Positions 25,756 through 35,206 of a stretch of 64,000 bases of DNA are shown here, in pieces. The DNA is from CAZBDV01 sp964490765 (GTDB lineage Bacteria; Cloacimonadota; Cloacimonadia; Cloacimonadales; JAJBBL01): contig CAZBDV010000002.1 in assembly GCA_964490765.1 (NCBI GenBank), forward strand, positions 62,001 to 126,000. The letters run 5' to 3'. A program made the translations under genes and the position numbers. Position 1 is the first letter of the stretch. Each line of letters starts with the position of its first letter. The notes under the pieces are model-generated. The model worked only from the letters and a program-made list of their open reading frames with translations. It did no database searches and had not been told where the DNA came from.

Positions 25756-27492
25756 TTATTTTTTGCTGGCAGTCTTCCTGACTAATTCTCTCACATCATC
25801 ACCTCTATTCAGCTTTAAAATCTGCTTAACAAGCTTCTCGATCTCTGAACAGTCACACTCTAATATCTCTTTCTTTACTGTCAAATAACTTGCTGGGTTA
25901 ATGCTGAGAGAATCGACACCAAGAGAGACCAGCAGAGTCGAAAATTCCTCATCACTTGCTATTTCACCACAGACAGATACATGTTTGTTGTGTCTATGAG
26001 CTGCGTTTACTGTCATTGCAATCAACTTGAATATTGCAGGATGATAAGGATCGTAATATCTTTCTACCGTTTCACTGTTTCTATCAGCAGCAAGTGTATA
26101 CTGAACAAGATCATTAGTTCCTATACTGAAGAAATCACTGATTCTGGCTAATCCACCAGCACAGAGTACAGCTGCAGGTACCTCTATCATAACCCCTGTT
26201 TTCAAATTTGGGTCAAATGGGATACGATTCTTATCTAAATCTCTTTTACAATCGTTCACCAGTTGCAGAGCACGTTTCATATCATCTACAGATGTTATCA
26301 TGGGGAACATGATTGCTACATTCCCATAATGGCTTGCCCGTAAGATAGCCTTGACCTGAGATCTAAAGATCTCTGGATATCTTAGTGACAATCTTATACC
26401 TCTACACCCCAGATAGGGATTATTCTCTTTCGGTGTCTGAACAGCTTTTGCCAGTTTGTCTCCCCCGAGATCGAAAGTTCGGATTATCAACTGTCGTTTT
26501 CCTAACCTTTCTGTCATGCTCCGATACAGATTATACTGTTCTTCTTCTGTGGGAAGGTTATCACGGTCTACATAGAGAAATTCTGTGCGAAAAAGCCCAA
26601 CACCATCGGCATTATATTCTAATACAGTATCGATCTCCTGCTCGATCTCGACATTGCACATTAGAGTAACTGCTCTTCCATCTCTTGATACTGTGGGAAG
26701 AGATATTATATCTTCCAGTTCTCGTCTTGTCTCCTGCTCTTTGATGACCTCTCTCTTGTACTTCTGCAGGATATCTTCATTAGGATCTATGATTACGACC
26801 CCTTTGTTTCCATCAACAATGATTCTATTCTTGTTGCTTGTATAGTCTAGAAGTTCTTGGATTCCAACGACAACAGGTAATCCGAGTGCTCTGGCTATAA
26901 TGGCCGTATGTGATGTTTTGCTCCCTTTCTGGAGAGCAATGCCAATTACATTACTGTGATAAGATTTTGTCACATCGGAAGGAGAGATATCTTCCATAAT
27001 CAGTATCTGAGAGTTGTTCTGGGTCGTAAGGTAATCGTCATCGAACAGTTTATCTTTTTCTCCGGTAAGCCGGTTTATGAGTTTGAATATCACATCTTCA
27101 TAATCGACTATTCTTTCTGACAGGTAGTCATCGGTCATCTTTCCGAAGATATTGGAGAGTTCTACAAAGAAATTGTATAGTGCATTTTCAGCAGAAAAAT
27201 TCTCCTTATCGACCATAGCAATGATCCTTTCAGTGAGAAGAGGATCAAGCAATATCGCCTTGTAGGCATTGAGCAAATCTTTATCTTCTTTCGTTTTGGT
27301 ATATTGGCCAATGAACTGATCCAATTCTGCTACTTCCGCTTTCACAGCCTCGCTGAATCTCGATATCTCCTCATTACTCTCATCAGGAGCAATATATTTC
27401 CTGCTGATTTTTATCTTTTTTTTCTGCTTAATAATTGCTTCACCTATCGCTATGCCAGGTGAAACAGCAATTCCTGAGAGAGTTTTCATCAT
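25756..27492 (-). CDS. ptsI: PTS enzyme I (phosphoenolpyruvate-protein phosphotransferase)
   Basis: A soluble enzyme of 578 residues that takes phosphate from PEP and passes it to HPr. Domains in order are the N-terminal HPr-binding and phosphohistidine domains, with the active His195 in GSKTSHTAIIARALGLP, and the C-terminal PEP-binding barrel with FRTEFLYVDRDNLPTEEEQY, FRTFDLGGDKL and the end motif VSVCGEIASD. Full length for EI. The first ATG overlaps the ptsH stop (ATGATGAAA). No EIIB or EIIC gene occurs in the window, so the final phosphate acceptor may be a regulatory EIIA. Confidence 0.96.
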   Translation of the reverse strand: MMKTLSGIAVSPGIAIGEAIIKQKKKIKISRKYIAPDESNEEISRFSEAVKAEVAELDQFIGQYTKTKEDKDLLNAYKAILLDPLLTERIIAMVDKENFSAENALYNFFVELSNIFGKMTDDYLSERIVDYEDVIFKLINRLTGEKDKLFDDDYLTTQNNSQILIMEDISPSDVTKSYHSNVIGIALQKGSKTSHTAIIARALGLPVVVGIQELLDYTSNKNRIIVDGNKGVVIIDPNEDILQKYKREVIKEQETRRELEDIISLPTVSRDGRAVTLMCNVEIEQEIDTVLEYNADGVGLFRTEFLYVDRDNLPTEEEQYNLYRSMTERLGKRQLIIRTFDLGGDKLAKAVQTPKENNPYLGCRGIRLSLRYPEIFRSQVKAILRASHYGNVAIMFPMITSVDDMKRALQLVNDCKRDLDKNRIPFDPNLKTGVMIEVPAAVLCAGGLARISDFFSIGTNDLVQYTLAADRNSETVERYYDPYHPAIFKLIAMTVNAAHRHNKHVSVCGEIASDEEFSTLLVSLGVDSLSINPASYLTVKKEILECDCSEIEKLVKQILKLNRGDDVRELVRKTASKK

Positions 27493-27755
27493 TCTTCACT
27501 AAATTTTGCTTTAAAGAGTTCTGTTATCTCATCTATCATGTATTCCTCATCAACTCCATTGGCTATAAGCTCCAGTTCGGATTTATATTCTGCAGCCAGC
27601 ATCATCACACCCATAATACTTTTTCCATTCACTTCGATATTATCTTTCTTGATCAGGAGGTCTGAGCGATATTTTGATGCTGTTTTGACCAGCAAGGCAC
27701 AGGGCCTGGCATGTAAACCCAATTTGTTTTCCACTATTATTATCTTTCTAATCAT
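27489..27755 (-). CDS. ptsH: Phosphocarrier protein HPr
   Basis: An 88-residue HPr. His15 lies in KLGLHARPCALLVKTA and is phosphorylated by enzyme I. Ser46 lies in NGKSIMGVMMLAA, the regulatory site phosphorylated by HPr kinase. Both sites are intact, so the protein can serve PEP-dependent and ATP-dependent phosphorylation. It overlaps hprK upstream by four bases and ptsI downstream by four bases, giving a tightly coupled hprK-ptsH-ptsI set. Confidence 0.95.
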   Translation of the reverse strand: MIRKIIIVENKLGLHARPCALLVKTASKYRSDLLIKKDNIEVNGKSIMGVMMLAAEYKSELELIANGVDEEYMIDEITELFKAKFSEE

Positions 27756-28723
27756 AACTTCTTTTCTTCCGGCTCTTTAAATTTCAATGGCCTGGCCTTA
27801 CGTTGTATCTTTTCCTGAAGTTTTCTCTGGTATGCCTCAGCAGCATCATAACCATAATTCTTTAATATGTGGTTAAGGGCTATAACTTCGATAATGACAG
27901 AGACATTCTTACCCGGTGATACAGGTAGATAAATGATCGGTAGATTGATTCCCAGAATATCGACAAAATTATTAGTTAGTCCGATCCGCTCATAATCGAG
28001 ATTGTCCTGCCAGAGTAAAAGCTCAACCTGAGTATCGATAATTGTTGTCTTTCTCACAGCTTCGATACCAAACATCCTTTCAACATCGATCAAACCGATA
28101 CCCCTAACTTCCATGAAATAGCCAAAATCATTTACTGCCGAACCGACTAATGTATCATCGGTCTGAATGATCTGCACTATATCATCTGCGATCAATCTAT
28201 GTCCTCTTTCTACCAGATCAAGAGCACATTCACTCTTACCGATACCGCTCTTACCGGTAAGAAGCATACCAAGGCCGAAGACCTCTACTAGGGTGCCGTG
28301 TATCGATTTCTGTGGTGCGAAATACTCTCTGAGATAGCGAGTCAGGTCATTAAGCAGCTTGTCGGTAGATAATCTGCTCGTCATTATAGCAATATTCATC
28401 TCATTTGCCAGATATTCTACCTGCTGAGGAATAGATAATCCTTTTGTTACAATTATCAAGGGGATATTAAATTCAAACATCTCTTTAATACGGTCATAGA
28501 GAGTATCTTCGCTTATTGTCTGCATGAAGTTGATCTCTGTTTCACCGATAATCTGGATCCGTTTGTAAGAGAATCGCTCCAGGAATCCTGCCAGAGCTAA
28601 ACCTGGTCTATGTATTTGACTTTCCTGTATGTTATTGTCAAGAGTCTTGGGCTCTGTGATAAGTGAAAGAGCAAACTCTCTGTTCTTATATTCGAAAAAG
28701 TCTCGAACCGATAATATCTTCAT
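27752..28723 (-). CDS. hprK: HPr kinase/phosphorylase
   Basis: A bifunctional enzyme of 323 residues that phosphorylates and dephosphorylates Ser46 of HPr according to energy state. An N-terminal domain (about 1-130) precedes the kinase domain with Walker A GKSGIGKS (157-164), a conserved HGTLVEV just before it, and the HprK signature VRGIGLIDVERMFG. Typical length. It is 126 bases downstream of hpf and overlaps ptsH by four bases. HprK is classic in Firmicutes but also occurs in diderm phyla and alphaproteobacteria, where it is tied to regulatory rather than sugar-transport PTS. Confidence 0.95.
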   Translation of the reverse strand: MKILSVRDFFEYKNREFALSLITEPKTLDNNIQESQIHRPGLALAGFLERFSYKRIQIIGETEINFMQTISEDTLYDRIKEMFEFNIPLIIVTKGLSIPQQVEYLANEMNIAIMTSRLSTDKLLNDLTRYLREYFAPQKSIHGTLVEVFGLGMLLTGKSGIGKSECALDLVERGHRLIADDIVQIIQTDDTLVGSAVNDFGYFMEVRGIGLIDVERMFGIEAVRKTTIIDTQVELLLWQDNLDYERIGLTNNFVDILGINLPIIYLPVSPGKNVSVIIEVIALNHILKNYGYDAAEAYQRKLQEKIQRKARPLKFKEPEEKKL

Positions 28724-28849
28724 CTCTCATCTCTCCAGATAATACAAATATACCATATATTGTGACAGATCGAACATCCTGTTTTTACAATCGATTACAC
28801 TGTTTTGACCAGTATCAAACTTAATTACTCTTTTAGATAATACTGGATA

Positions 28850-29383
28850 TCAGGGCTCAATTAGCTTATAGAATTGGTCGTTCTTTTTGACAAGAACATT
28901 AATCTTGTCTGTTTCGATATTCCTGAAGATCATATAGGGTGTTTCTTTTTGTGATAATTGATCTATCGCATCAGAGACAGTCATGATCTCTGCCTGGATT
29001 CGTTTGGTTTTCACCATTCTCTTGCCATTAGGGTTGGAAGTTCGTTCGAAAACATTGGAATAGAAGAAAGTGGGGTCTTTCTTAATACTTCTCTTCTGAT
29101 GGTCGGTTACTTTATCTTTCAACTTCTTGAGTTGAATCTCCATTTTATCGATCGCGTTATCGATAGCCAGATACATATCCATCTCTTCGCTTACACTCTG
29201 CAGATTAAATTTTGAGGCATGCAGGCTCATCTCGACAATGTTTCTACTATTCTCGAGAGTAAGAGTCATATGGATATTAATGATATGATCAAAGTACTTG
29301 GTAAGTTTTTCGCATGATTGTTCTACATAGTCTCGAATAGGAGTAGTTAAATCGAAATGCCTTGCTGTTATTGTGATTTGCAT
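28850..29383 (-). CDS. hpf: Ribosome hibernation promoting factor, long form
   Basis: A 177-residue ribosome-associated protein. Residues 1-100 form the HPF/RaiA domain (MQITITARHFDLTTPIRDYVEQ start, basic LKKLKDKVTDHQKR). Residues about 125-177 form the extra C-terminal domain (MTVSDAIDQLSQKETPYMIFRN) that pairs two 30S subunits to make 100S dimers, so this is the long form. It has strong GGGGG-type ribosome binding and starts 12 bases after lipA. An hpf gene near rpoN is common in many phyla, but the long form next to rpoN in an LPS-bearing bacterium is worth noting. Confidence 0.93.
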   Translation of the reverse strand: MQITITARHFDLTTPIRDYVEQSCEKLTKYFDHIINIHMTLTLENSRNIVEMSLHASKFNLQSVSEEMDMYLAIDNAIDKMEIQLKKLKDKVTDHQKRSIKKDPTFFYSNVFERTSNPNGKRMVKTKRIQAEIMTVSDAIDQLSQKETPYMIFRNIETDKINVLVKKNDQFYKLIEP

Positions 29384-29395
29384 AATAAGACCCCC

Positions 29396-30313
29396 TTATA
29401 GGTTACTTTTTATCGTTTTTGCATCATGATCTTCTCTATGATGCTGGAATAAATCAAGTGCTGCCTCTCTAGCTTTATAAGAGCTTCTAACAAAAGGCCC
29501 TGAATAGCAGATTTCGAAACCTGTTTCGAGAGCTTGCTGCCTGTAGAATTCGAATTTTTCCGGTGTGATATAATCTCTGACGGGTAAATGTCGAGAGCTG
29601 GGTGCAAGATATTGGCCAATAGTAAGGATATTCACTCCTACCTTTCTTAAATCCTGCATCATTTCTATTACTTCATCTTCTCTCTCTCCTAGTCCCAGCA
29701 TAAATCCGCTCTTTCGAGGAATATCGGGTGTATAATTACCTGCATACTCAAGAATATTCAGGCTTCGTTTATAATCTGCTTGGGGACGAACTTGCGGATA
29801 TAAGCGTGATACAGTTTCGATGTTATGATTAAAAATTGTCGGTCTGGAATCGAGAATTTCCTCAAGATATTGCATTTTCCCTTGCAGGTCAGAGATCAGT
29901 AGTTCTATTCCAATATCCCTTCTGTAAAATCTCCTTAGGCTTTGTACTACTTTGACTAAATGTGCAGCACCACCATCTTCCAAATCATCTCGTGTAACCA
30001 TGGTGATAACTACATACTCCAATCCTAACTCCTGAGCAGCTTTCGTTATACGTTCAGGTTCAGTAGGGTCGGGAGCAGATATTCTGATAGTATCTTTATA
30101 TACAGCACAGAAAGTACAGTCTCTGGTACAAATATTACCGAGGATCAGGAAAGTGGCAGTTTTGTTACCGTAGCATTCACCTTTATTGGGGCATTTGGCA
30201 TTTTCACACACAGTTTGCAGGTTTAAATCACGGATCAGTTTTGCAGTGGCAATATTAGAATCCTGTATTGAGGTCTTTTTAATGCGTAACCAATCAGGTT
30301 TTCGAGCCACCAT
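29396..30313 (-). CDS. lipA: Lipoyl synthase
   Basis: A radical SAM enzyme of 305 residues that inserts two sulfurs into protein-bound octanoyl groups to make lipoate. From the chosen start, Cys36, Cys41 and Cys47 (CENAKCPNKGEC) bind the auxiliary [4Fe-4S] cluster and Cys62, Cys66 and Cys69 (CTRDCTFC) the SAM cluster. RSSYKA near the end provides the conserved Ser ligand. ATG 30313 was preferred to GTG 30355 because AAAGGA stands five bases upstream and lipoyl synthases usually start near the RKPDWLR motif. It follows lpd by 116 bases and precedes hpf by 12; no octanoyltransferase is next to it. Confidence 0.95.
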   Translation of the reverse strand: MVARKPDWLRIKKTSIQDSNIATAKLIRDLNLQTVCENAKCPNKGECYGNKTATFLILGNICTRDCTFCAVYKDTIRISAPDPTEPERITKAAQELGLEYVVITMVTRDDLEDGGAAHLVKVVQSLRRFYRRDIGIELLISDLQGKMQYLEEILDSRPTIFNHNIETVSRLYPQVRPQADYKRSLNILEYAGNYTPDIPRKSGFMLGLGEREDEVIEMMQDLRKVGVNILTIGQYLAPSSRHLPVRDYITPEKFEFYRQQALETGFEICYSGPFVRSSYKAREAALDLFQHHREDHDAKTIKSNL

Positions 30314-30429
30314 GTTATCCTTTATCAACTTTTCTGTTTTCTGCTCTCCCGGCACTTAAGCCGGGTTGTATCAACTATTCAGTTTCTTCTACTACTTAAA
30401 TAATAATCTTGTGCTGTCGAAAAGCAAAA

Positions 30430-31827
30430 TCATATTTTATGAATTGCCATGTTATCCAGATCTTCAACAGCCTCCATAATAATTTCCGAAAGAGTCGGAT
30501 GTGCATACACCACTTTCTGTAGATCTCTGATTTTCAGTTCAAGGTTGACCATTATACTGCCTGCAACAATCAATTCAGTTGCCTGTGCTCCTACTATGTG
30601 CATGCCAATCACCTTTCCACTCTTCTTCTCGGCCAGTACCTTGATCATTCCATCAGTAGCACCCAGACCTATAGCCTTGCCGTTTGCCATATAACCAAAT
30701 TTTCCTGTTTCTATTTCAATTTCCTTCTCTTCTGCCTGTTCTTCAGTCAAACCTACAGATGCGAGTTCAGGCTCTGTGAAGGTACAGCGGGGAATGTTCT
30801 CATAAAGTAGAGTCTCAACGAGTTTATCCTCTTTTTTATCGATCCGTCCTTTAATGATGTCCGCGACTATCAGTCCTTGCTTCGATGCAGTATGGGCTAA
30901 CATCAGTTTGCCAGTCACATCACCGATAGCGAAAATATTCGGCTGGTCAGTCTCCATTTTGTCATTTATCAAAATTCTTGAACGCTCCATTTTCGGACTA
31001 CATTCTTCGAATTTAATCTGGCAGGAGGGGACTCTTCCTGTACTTATCAATACCTTATTTGTTCTAATCTCTTTCTCGTTGGAGAGTTTTAGTATCAACT
31101 CATCTCCATTCGCAGAATACTCCTCAACTTTAGCACCGAGATGGATTTTGATCTTCTTTTTTTTGAAGGCGAGCTGAAGTTTCTTTGCTATTTCACGATC
31201 TTCGTTGTTCATCAGGTTGGGCAATAGTTCGACTATTTCTATCTCCACACCGAGGTTATTGAAAATCGAGGCGAATTCACAACCAATAGTTCCTCCACCG
31301 ATAATAGTAAGATGTTTGGGTAATTCCTTAAGGGAGAGTATATGACGGGAAGAGAGTAGTTTCTCACCGTCGAATTTGAGGTTGGGTAACTCTGCTGATA
31401 CCGAGCCGGTAGCCAGTATTACATACTCTACTTCATATTCTTCATCGTCTGTTACCAGAATGTAATGAGAATCCTTCTTGCTGATTCTGGTAACCATCTT
31501 ATTAATGATCTCTATCTTTCTTTTTTTACATATGAATTCCAGACCGGAAACGAGTTTTTCTACAACTTCTTCTTTTCTGGCATCGATCCGTTTATAATCA
31601 TAAGAGACATCTTTTACATCAATACCGAATTTCTCTGCCTTTCTGATCTCTTCGAACAGGTCACTGATCTTTACCAGTGCTTTTGTCGGGATGCATCCCC
31701 AATTAAGGCATTCACCCCCAAGCCTCTCCTTTTCAAAGAGGAGGGATTCGATTCCTTTCTGCTGTAAACGTATTGCGGTTACATAGCCACCTGGACCACC
31801 ACCAATTATAGCAACTTTACGTTTCAT
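30430..31827 (-). CDS. lpd: Dihydrolipoyl dehydrogenase
   Basis: A FAD-dependent disulfide oxidoreductase of 465 residues. The N-terminal Rossmann motif GGGPGGYVTAIRL binds FAD. The redox-active pair is Cys40/Cys45 in GGECLNWGCIPTKA, GGGTIGCEF binds NAD, and AHPTLSE near the C-terminus carries the catalytic His-Glu dyad. It reoxidises dihydrolipoamide in 2-oxoacid dehydrogenase complexes or the glycine cleavage system. None of the partner subunits are in the window. It overlaps the rpoN stop by four bases, so it is translated with the sigma factor. Confidence 0.95.
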   Translation of the reverse strand: MKRKVAIIGGGPGGYVTAIRLQQKGIESLLFEKERLGGECLNWGCIPTKALVKISDLFEEIRKAEKFGIDVKDVSYDYKRIDARKEEVVEKLVSGLEFICKKRKIEIINKMVTRISKKDSHYILVTDDEEYEVEYVILATGSVSAELPNLKFDGEKLLSSRHILSLKELPKHLTIIGGGTIGCEFASIFNNLGVEIEIVELLPNLMNNEDREIAKKLQLAFKKKKIKIHLGAKVEEYSANGDELILKLSNEKEIRTNKVLISTGRVPSCQIKFEECSPKMERSRILINDKMETDQPNIFAIGDVTGKLMLAHTASKQGLIVADIIKGRIDKKEDKLVETLLYENIPRCTFTEPELASVGLTEEQAEEKEIEIETGKFGYMANGKAIGLGATDGMIKVLAEKKSGKVIGMHIVGAQATELIVAGSIMVNLELKIRDLQKVVYAHPTLSEIIMEAVEDLDNMAIHKI

Positions 31828-33338
31828 CTCTCCAACCTCCTTAATCTGCTGTTAAGTATCCCCAATCCTTCACGGTACTTTTGAATAACCCTCCTGGAGA
31901 CACTTATATTTCTCTTTTTGAGGATGTGGGCTATCTCCAGATCTGAGAGTGGCTTCTTCTTATCCTCTTCTTCTATGATCTGCTGTATCTGTTTCTGTAC
32001 TTTGTCACGTGATATATCCTCGAAATTATCTGTCTTACCGGCTGCTGTAGTAAAGAAATCTCGCAGGCAGATCATACCGAAAGGGGTATCGGCATATTTA
32101 TCTTTTACTACCCGTGAGATAGTAGATTCGCTGACATGCAATTCTCCAGCTATAACGCTATAAGTTAAAGGTTCGAGGATACCGGTATTTTGGTAGAAAT
32201 AGTTCTTCTGATGCTCTATTATTGCTCTTGTAACCCTGATAAGAGTCTGATTTCGCATATAGATCGATTTAATTAGAAACTTGGCAGAATTGATCTTATC
32301 TCTGATATAACCGAGCATCTCCTTATCTTTCACTTTGCCGGCCATGACCATATCTCGATAGTAGCGGCTGATAGTAAGATGGGGGATAGTAAAATCGTTA
32401 ACCAGGATGACAAAATCATCTTCTATTTTTTTGATGATAACATCCGGGGTGACATAATCAATATTGTCTGCAAGGAGCATCAGACCAGGTTTAGGGTTAA
32501 GGTGTGATATGGCCTCTTTACAATGAATAATCTTATCAATATGAACTGACAGGTTAGCAGCAATTTTCTGATAACGTCGGTGGATCAGATCGTCAAAATG
32601 ATTATTCAGGATAGTAGTTAGAAGTTTATAGTCCTGATCGCTTTCGTTCAGTTGAGCTATCAGGCATTCGGAAACGTGACGGGCGGTTATCCCTTTCGGT
32701 TTTAGTTGCAGAATCATTTGATGGATCTCATCGGCACGAGTTTTTAACTTCTGCTCGTCGTCAATCGAGATTAGATTCTCTCTGGCTGCTTCGTAGATAT
32801 CGAAACCTTTTGGCAGGTAACCAAACTCATTGCTAGCCTCTACCAGTTCTCTGGCATACTCTAATTCATCTTCTGTGAGGGGCAGCTCTTCAAGTTGAAA
32901 ATAGAAGCTGTTCTTCTTGTCTTTTATCGAGTCATCATACTGGGTCGTATTGTAGGTCTCAAAGATATCCCTTTGAGCCTCTTCTTTACCCTCACGATGA
33001 TAGTCGTTCCATTCGTCGAGAGTATCGCTGAATTCCTTCAGTTCATTGATGCTCTCCTTGAGAAGTTTATCCTCTTCAGATTCAGAATCACCCAGATCAT
33101 CATCCTTTACTGATTCTTCGCTTTCTTCTGTATTATCATCGCGACTTCTCTCTTCGACGCTCTGTTCTTCTTCTTCTTCCTGCAGTTCCAGAATGGGATT
33201 TGTCTCTAATTCTCGTTTGAGTTGCATTTCCAGTTCCATCTGCGGTAAAACCAGCAGTTGCAACGATTGCAACATTTTCGGTTTCAGTGCTAATTCCTGC
33301 ACCTGTTTATGAGAAAGAACCTGCTGTATTTTTGTCAT
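31824..33338 (-). CDS. rpoN: RNA polymerase sigma-54 factor
   Basis: A sigma-54 factor of 504 residues. Region I is Gln/Leu-rich (MLQSLQLLVLPQMELEMQL). Region II is long and very acidic (about residues 55-110, runs of E and D). The core-binding domain follows, then an HTH (SVIAGELHVSESTISRVVKDKY) and the C-terminal RpoN box (SRRVIQKYRE, near residue 485) that contacts the -24 element. It overlaps lptB upstream and lpd downstream by four bases each. It recognises GG-N10-GC promoters with AAA+ activators; candidate sites appear at 10473 and 37230 in this window. Confidence 0.96.
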   Translation of the reverse strand: MTKIQQVLSHKQVQELALKPKMLQSLQLLVLPQMELEMQLKRELETNPILELQEEEEEQSVEERSRDDNTEESEESVKDDDLGDSESEEDKLLKESINELKEFSDTLDEWNDYHREGKEEAQRDIFETYNTTQYDDSIKDKKNSFYFQLEELPLTEDELEYARELVEASNEFGYLPKGFDIYEAARENLISIDDEQKLKTRADEIHQMILQLKPKGITARHVSECLIAQLNESDQDYKLLTTILNNHFDDLIHRRYQKIAANLSVHIDKIIHCKEAISHLNPKPGLMLLADNIDYVTPDVIIKKIEDDFVILVNDFTIPHLTISRYYRDMVMAGKVKDKEMLGYIRDKINSAKFLIKSIYMRNQTLIRVTRAIIEHQKNYFYQNTGILEPLTYSVIAGELHVSESTISRVVKDKYADTPFGMICLRDFFTTAAGKTDNFEDISRDKVQKQIQQIIEEEDKKKPLSDLEIAHILKKRNISVSRRVIQKYREGLGILNSRLRRLER

Positions 33339-34084
33339 ACTTCTTTTGTAAAAAACGGTTTAAGAAATTTATCGCCTAAATATAACTCTCGTGCCTTTTC
33401 ATTGTTGATCAATTCCTCTGAGGTTCCGGTCAAGAGAATTTGCCCTTCAAAGATTATATACGCTCGTTCTGTTATGGAAAGTGTGTCGAGAACATTGTGG
33501 TCTGTAATCAGAATGCCAATATTCTTTTCCTTCAGTTTTCTGATGATATTCTGGATATCGTTAACCGCCAGAGGATCAACACCTGCAAACGGTTCATCCA
33601 TGAGGAAAAAAGAGGGGGAGGTTACCAATGTACGGGTTATTTCCAATTTGCGTCTCTCACCACCAGATAGGGTATAGGCCTTCTGTTTGGCCAATTTAGC
33701 CATAGAGAGTTCTTCCAGATACTCTTCCAGCCTTAGTTTTCGTTCTTTGCGGCTAATTTTCAGAGTCTCCAGAATTGCCATGATGTTCTCTTCGACAGTC
33801 AATTTATGAAAAACCGATGGTGCCTGAGCCAGGTAACCAATACCCAATCTGGCTCTCTTATACATCGGTTTGTTCGTTATATCAATATCGTTGTAAAATA
33901 CCTTTCCTTCATTCGGTTTGGTCAGGCCAAGTATCATATAAAAGGTGGTTGATTTACCTGCTCCGTTTGGTCCCAGTATCCCGACAATCTCACCCTGATC
34001 TATATGCAGGTCAATATTTTTCACTACCGGTTTCTTACCGTAGCGTTTAACAAGATTCTTTACAGCTATGTTATCCCTTTTCAT
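33335..34084 (-). CDS. lptB: LPS export ABC transporter ATPase LptB
   Basis: A 249-residue ATPase that powers extraction of LPS from the inner membrane. Walker A is GPNGAGKST, the signature is LSGGERRKLEI and Walker B is FFLMDEPFAGVDP, with GYLAQAPSVFHKLTVEENIMA typical of LptB. The length and its place between an LptA-like gene and rpoN support LptB over other family members. It lies 15 bases after the lptA-like gene and overlaps rpoN by four. The partner permeases LptF/LptG are not in the window. Confidence 0.95.
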   Translation of the reverse strand: MKRDNIAVKNLVKRYGKKPVVKNIDLHIDQGEIVGILGPNGAGKSTTFYMILGLTKPNEGKVFYNDIDITNKPMYKRARLGIGYLAQAPSVFHKLTVEENIMAILETLKISRKERKLRLEEYLEELSMAKLAKQKAYTLSGGERRKLEITRTLVTSPSFFLMDEPFAGVDPLAVNDIQNIIRKLKEKNIGILITDHNVLDTLSITERAYIIFEGQILLTGTSEELINNEKARELYLGDKFLKPFFTKEV

Positions 34085-34099
34085 GATTAATTTAAAGTA

Positions 34100-35206
34100 T
34101 TATTCCTCTGAATTGTCAATAGTTTTGTCACTAAACTTATATTGTCCTCTGACCTGTCCGTAAAAGTCAACTGACTCAATCTGGTTCTCGTTGTTAAACT
34201 TTACGACCAGCTTATCACTTTCGGTATAATTTACGAAATGATCACGGTTATCTGGTTCACTCACATAGTGTGATTTGACATTATCAAATGCCTGCATTTC
34301 GGATATGTATCCTTCATTAAAGATCAGTTCCATCAGGTCGCAATCTATGTGGCTCTGTTTTTCTCCACCCTCTCGAGTTGCAAAGTAAACGTGACAGTCA
34401 TTTTCCAGAGTGGCGTGCGTAATAGAATCCTCATCGAAATGGAGATAGAAGGTTTCGGCTGAGGCATCTGCTACCTCTCCCTCTAAACGAGGTTCTCCCA
34501 GGAATACTGCGTATTTGTCATCAGTAAAATAGAGGAGAAAGTCACTCTTTACCAGATACTCATCATAGTATGTATTGACATCGAACGAAGCAGCAAGTCG
34601 GTTGAAGTCCCGGTAGAACTCTATTTGTTCAGCAGTAATCGTTAATGGTTGCTCGCCAATGACTTCGATCTGCGGGCTGTTGGTTATAAAACCGTATCCT
34701 GATTCCAGATTATAATCAAGATAGTTACAGGTTCCCTGAAGGTTCTCTCTCTCATCATAGAAGAATATATCTTGCCAGGCATAGATCTGCTGCTCATTGC
34801 GGAGATATTCACCCCTGACTGACTGGAAGGTGCGTATGGTTCCATCCTGGTGTTCTTCTCTGATATAAACATTTCCTACCAGAGTTATCTCTTCATCCAG
34901 GCGAAGATATTCGACATGATCAGCAGATAGAGAGAGTGAATCTTCGAAGACCTGAACATTGCCGAACATTCGCACTAATTTCTGTTCTTCGTAAATTTCA
35001 GCCTGATCAGAGAAGAATTCGGTATCACCATAGAAGAAATGGACATTACCAGTGAGCCGGGTAAGATACTCATTCTCCAGCCGGTCAACGTTTAGCCTGT
35101 CAGCATTAACCAGTCTGTAAGGGCGTAATTCCTGTTCTGCCAGCAGTATATCAAAGCTCAGCAGTATTAAAAAACTACCAATCAAGATCGCTAAAATCTT
35201 CATCAT
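34100..35206 (-). CDS. LptA/OstA-like LPS transport protein, extended
   Basis: A periplasmic protein of 368 residues with signal peptide (about 1-25) and OstA/LptA-type jellyroll repeats: LTGNVHFFYGDTEFFSDQAEIYEEQ, MFGNVQVFEDSLSLSADHVEYL and LVGNVYIRE. It is about twice the length of E. coli LptA, so it may span more of the periplasm or combine roles of LptA with part of LptD's N-terminal domain. ATG 35206 is chosen since AAGGA lies seven bases upstream; TTG 35209 is the alternative. It overlaps the end of lptC by 32 bases, with its ribosome-binding site inside lptC. It probably bridges LPS from LptB2FGC to the outer membrane. Confidence 0.85.
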   Translation of the reverse strand: MMKILAILIGSFLILLSFDILLAEQELRPYRLVNADRLNVDRLENEYLTRLTGNVHFFYGDTEFFSDQAEIYEEQKLVRMFGNVQVFEDSLSLSADHVEYLRLDEEITLVGNVYIREEHQDGTIRTFQSVRGEYLRNEQQIYAWQDIFFYDERENLQGTCNYLDYNLESGYGFITNSPQIEVIGEQPLTITAEQIEFYRDFNRLAASFDVNTYYDEYLVKSDFLLYFTDDKYAVFLGEPRLEGEVADASAETFYLHFDEDSITHATLENDCHVYFATREGGEKQSHIDCDLMELIFNEGYISEMQAFDNVKSHYVSEPDNRDHFVNYTESDKLVVKFNNENQIESVDFYGQVRGQYKFSDKTIDNSEE

